Below, in pieces: positions 6,848 through 9,155 of a stretch of DNA of 9,155 nt (positions are counted from its first letter, which is position 1; the number at the start of each line of letters is the position of its first letter). The notes under the pieces were generated by a model that made no database searches, had not been told where the DNA came from, and saw only the letters and a list, made by a program, of their open reading frames with translations. Both the position numbers and the translations under genes were made by a program. This DNA is from Lachnospiraceae bacterium (GTDB taxonomy: Bacteria > Bacillota > Clostridia > Lachnospirales > Lachnospiraceae). The DNA is taken from contig CAAEAB010000233.1 in NCBI GenBank assembly GCA_900753685.1, forward strand, positions 1-9,155. Direction: 5' to 3'.

Positions 6848-8974
6848 TCAATCTGTCATTTGAATCCGAAACAGATCCTCTCCCGCTTTAATCGGTCCGC
6901 TGTGCAGCAGCTGTACCCGGCTGTTTTCACCAAGCTCCGTACAGACAACCGGCGATGCCAGCGAAGGCGCATGCTGCCGTATATAATTAAGGTCAACCCG
7001 CATCAAAAGATCGCCTTTTCTCACGATCGCACCTTCCTTGACAAACACCTCAAAGCCTTCGCCTTTTAAATTTACCGTATCAATTCCCACATGAAGGAGC
7101 AGCGCAATGCCGTCGATTGTTTCAAAGCCCAGGGCATGATGGGTATCAAATACAAAGGATATCGTGCCGTCCGCCGGAGCTACGATATCCGGTCCGGTCA
7201 ATTCAACAAAGGCTCCGTCCCCGATCACTCCGCTGGCAAAGCCTTCATCCGGGGTCTTACGGATATCTCCCGCAATGCCTGTATACGGACTGGCTATAAT
7301 GCAGCTCTCTTTGTTCTGACCGACGGTCCCCGGCGCTCTGTCAACCGACGTATCTGCCTTCAACTTAGGGCCTTTTTCCAGATAATCCTCCAAATTCGAT
7401 TTAATCACCGTCACTCTGGGACCGTAAATGATTTGAACGCCATTTCCCTTTTGAATAACTCCGGATGCGCCCGTCGCTTTGAGAACATCGGTTTTTACTT
7501 TGGACGACTGATGCACGGTACACCGCAGTCTGGTAGCGCAGCAGTCCACATCCGAAATATTTTCCTGACCGCCAAGGCCTTCGCAAATTCTCGCGGAGAT
7601 TTCATCACCCCCAGCCGTTTTAACACTGCTGCTTTCCGTTTTCCCCCCACGACGTTTTTTCTCCACGTCGCTCCGGTGATATAATTTCACTTCATCAGAA
7701 ATCTCCCGGCCCGGCGTTTTTAAATCAAGCCGTCGAATCAGGAAGGTAAACAGGAAGTAATAAAAAACAAAATAGACAATACCCACAATAACAACCCAAA
7801 TCCAGTTTGTTTTGGCATTTCCCTGCAAAATACCAAACAGGAAAAGATCAATAAAACCGCCGGAGAAGGTCATACCAACACCCACATTAAATATGTGCAT
7901 CAACATGTAGGCCGCTCCGGCCAGCACGCAATGAATCACATACAACACCGGAGCTACAAACAAAAAGGTAAACTCCAACGGTTCCGTAATACCGGTCAGC
8001 ATGGAGGTCAGCGCAGCGGAAAGCAAAAGGCCTTCGACCGCTTTCCGTTTCTCCGGACGCGCCGTCCGGTACATGGCCAACGCCGCCCCCGGCAGACCAA
8101 AAATCATTAACGGAAATTTTCCGGACATAAACCGGGTCGCCGACACGGAAAACTGAGTCACCGACGGATCCGCCAGCTGGGCAAAGAAAATATTCTGGGC
8201 TCCCTCCACCAGACGCCCGCCAACCTCCATCGTACCGCCGACGGCTGTCTGCCAGAAAGGTAAATAAAACACATGATGCAGGCCAAAAGGGATGAGCGCC
8301 CGCTCCATAACGCCGTAAACCCAGGTACCCGCATAGCCTGAATTTAAAACCACATTACCTACGCTATAAATCACACTCTGGATCGGCGGCCATATAAAGT
8401 ACATCAAAATACCGACGAAGGTATAAACCAGCGCACAAATAATCGGCACAAAGCGGGTTCCTCCGAAAAAGGATAGCACCTGGGGAAGCTCGATTCGATA
8501 AAACCGATTATGCAGCGCCGCCACACCCAGGCCAACGATAATACCGCCAAAAACACCCATTTGAAGCGATGTGATACCGACCACCGAAGCAGAGGCTCCG
8601 GCCAGAAGATTTTCCGTACCTCCGTTAATCGTAATCATGGCGCTGATCGATGCGTGCATAATAAAAAAAGCAACCGCCGCCGCCAGCGCCGCAACTTCCT
8701 TTTCACGCCGCGCCATACCGATTGCCACACCCATGGCAAATAAAATTGGAAGATTTGCAAACACAATATCTCCGGCTTCCTTCATCACCGTAAATATTCC
8801 GTACAACAACGTGCCCGGTCCCATAATTCCCGTCAGACCATAGGCGCTTAACATCGTTTCATTCGTAAAGGAACCGCCGATTCCGAGCAATAGCCCTGCG
8901 ACAGGGAGCAGTGCGATCGGGAGCATGAAAGAACGCCCGACTCGCTGTAAAACACCAAATACTTTATCCTTCAT
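6848..8974 (-). CDS. ptsG: PTS glucose-type permease EIICBA
   Basis: This is a membrane-bound phosphotransferase permease that takes up and phosphorylates glucose, or a closely related sugar, using phosphate from phosphoenolpyruvate passed on by EI and HPr. The length of 708 aa fits Bacillus-type PtsG (about 699). EIIC occupies about 1-420, with many hydrophobic segments, a PFGLHH motif (229-234) and the conserved GITEPLEF (328-335). EIIB spans about 455-532; C479 in D-C-C-A-T-R-L-R is the phosphorylated cysteine. EIIA spans about 558-705, with H613 (T-x-H-A) and the phosphorylated H628 in LLLHVGIDTV. The linkers between domains are polar and charged. The ATG has an AAGGAGG site 8 nt upstream. 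It is flanked by terminators, so it is probably monocistronic. Glucose is the best guess for substrate by overall resemblance to B. subtilis PtsG, but N-acetylglucosamine or another aldose cannot be excluded. No clear promoter or GlcT-type antitermination site was found in the leader. Confidence 0.93.
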   Translation of the reverse strand: MKDKVFGVLQRVGRSFMLPIALLPVAGLLLGIGGSFTNETMLSAYGLTGIMGPGTLLYGIFTVMKEAGDIVFANLPILFAMGVAIGMARREKEVAALAAAVAFFIMHASISAMITINGGTENLLAGASASVVGITSLQMGVFGGIIVGLGVAALHNRFYRIELPQVLSFFGGTRFVPIICALVYTFVGILMYFIWPPIQSVIYSVGNVVLNSGYAGTWVYGVMERALIPFGLHHVFYLPFWQTAVGGTMEVGGRLVEGAQNIFFAQLADPSVTQFSVSATRFMSGKFPLMIFGLPGAALAMYRTARPEKRKAVEGLLLSAALTSMLTGITEPLEFTFLFVAPVLYVIHCVLAGAAYMLMHIFNVGVGMTFSGGFIDLFLFGILQGNAKTNWIWVVIVGIVYFVFYYFLFTFLIRRLDLKTPGREISDEVKLYHRSDVEKKRRGGKTESSSVKTAGGDEISARICEGLGGQENISDVDCCATRLRCTVHQSSKVKTDVLKATGASGVIQKGNGVQIIYGPRVTVIKSNLEDYLEKGPKLKADTSVDRAPGTVGQNKESCIIASPYTGIAGDIRKTPDEGFASGVIGDGAFVELTGPDIVAPADGTISFVFDTHHALGFETIDGIALLLHVGIDTVNLKGEGFEVFVKEGAIVRKGDLLMRVDLNYIRQHAPSLASPVVCTELGENSRVQLLHSGPIKAGEDLFRIQMTD

Positions 8975-8982
8975 AAATAATG

Positions 8983-8989
8983 CCTCCTT
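8983..8989 (-). promoter_or_regulatory. Ribosome binding site of ptsG
   Basis: AAGGAGG on the minus strand, 8 nt before the ATG at 8974. This is optimal spacing and fixes the start codon. Confidence 0.85.
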
Positions 8990-9047
8990 GTTTATAAGGT
9001 ATTTTTAACCGCAAAGAGACATTTCATTCATACAATTCAGAATTCAT

Positions 9048-9089
9048 AAAAAAAGAGAAACGCTGAAAATTCAGTGTTTCTCTTTTTTT
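9048..9089 (-). terminator. Intrinsic terminator after tRNA-Leu, upstream of ptsG
   Basis: A long A/T-rich hairpin (AGAGAAAC/GTTTCTCT extended inward by a CTGAA/TTCAG stem) flanked by runs of seven A and seven T, beginning 7 nt after the 3' end of tRNA-Leu. On the minus strand it ends in TTTTTTT. One internal pair is an A-C mismatch in minus-strand RNA but a G-U wobble in plus-strand RNA, so it could work in both directions. It most simply ends the tRNA-Leu transcript, though it also lies in the leader region of ptsG. Confidence 0.85.
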
Positions 9090-9096
9090 GAATAAG

Positions 9097-9155
9097 TGCC
9101 GGCGACCGGAATCGAACCGGTACGATCGGTTAGGATCGCAGGATTTTAAGTCCTG
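9097..9155 (-). tRNA. tRNA-Leu(TAA), 3' part, cut by window edge
   Basis: The visible 59 nt start exactly at the anticodon stem: CAGGA/TCCTG around loop CTTAAAA, anticodon TAA at 9146-9148. A class II long variable arm (CGATC-CTAACC-GATCG), a T arm ACCGG-TTCGATT-CCGGT, the acceptor 3' strand CGCCGGC and an A discriminator follow. The long variable arm with anticodon UAA identifies leucine. CCA is not encoded. The acceptor 5' strand and D arm lie beyond position 9155. Confidence 0.93.

Noticed and set aside
7521..7545. Adjacent cysteines (C478-C479) at the EIIB phosphorylation site as a possible novelty
   Set aside because: The C-A-T-R-L-R form is a common variant in EIIB domains of the glucose family, and the aligned cysteine C479 is intact, so this is not unusual enough to report.
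7091..7684. A 197-aa plus-strand open reading frame opposite ptsG
   Set aside because: It lies antisense to the conserved EIIB and EIIA domains, has no ribosome binding site or recognisable domain, and is explained by the codon pattern of ptsG.

Overview
The window looks like a low-to-moderate GC member of the Firmicutes, most likely Clostridia (a Lachnospiraceae-type genome). This rests on strong AGGAGG-type ribosome binding sites, a Bacillus-like PtsG, a Firmicute-style EssC with N-terminal FHA domains, and tRNA genes that do not encode CCA. Every supported gene is on the minus strand, so transcription runs from high to low coordinates.

Layout in transcription order: (1) 9155-9097, the 3' part of a tRNA-Leu(UAA) cut by the window edge, followed by a hairpin/T-tract terminator. 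(2) 8974-6848, ptsG, a complete glucose-type PTS permease (EIICBA), followed by a GC-rich stem-loop. (3) A strong promoter (TTGACA-17-TAATAT) driving a tRNA operon Phe(GAA)-Gly(UCC)-Gly(GCC) at 6707-6472, ended by a clear intrinsic terminator. (4) A probable promoter at 6386-6413 driving a tightly packed six-gene operon of a type VII (ESX/WXG100) secretion system at 6325-83: essC (1481 aa coupling ATPase), an EsaB/YukD ubiquitin-like protein, a WXG100 protein, a 197-aa protein that may be an EspG-like chaperone, a WXG100-sized helical protein with no W-x-G motif, and a second true WXG100 protein. (5) The last 82 bases are non-coding, with two small inverted repeats.

The T7SS genes plausibly work together as follows. 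EssC is the hexameric motor that recognises and moves substrates. EsaB is a regulatory or structural accessory. The three approximately 100-aa helical-hairpin proteins are substrates or co-secreted partners, and the 197-aa protein sits among them as a candidate substrate chaperone. The window contains no EssB, EssA, EsaA or LXG-type toxin, and essC is the first gene of its operon. The remaining machinery must lie beyond position 1, lie elsewhere, or be replaced. The most interesting points are this essC-first layout, the EspG-like candidate in a Firmicute locus, the WXG-less paralogue next to it, and the unusually polar membrane-anchor region of this EssC.
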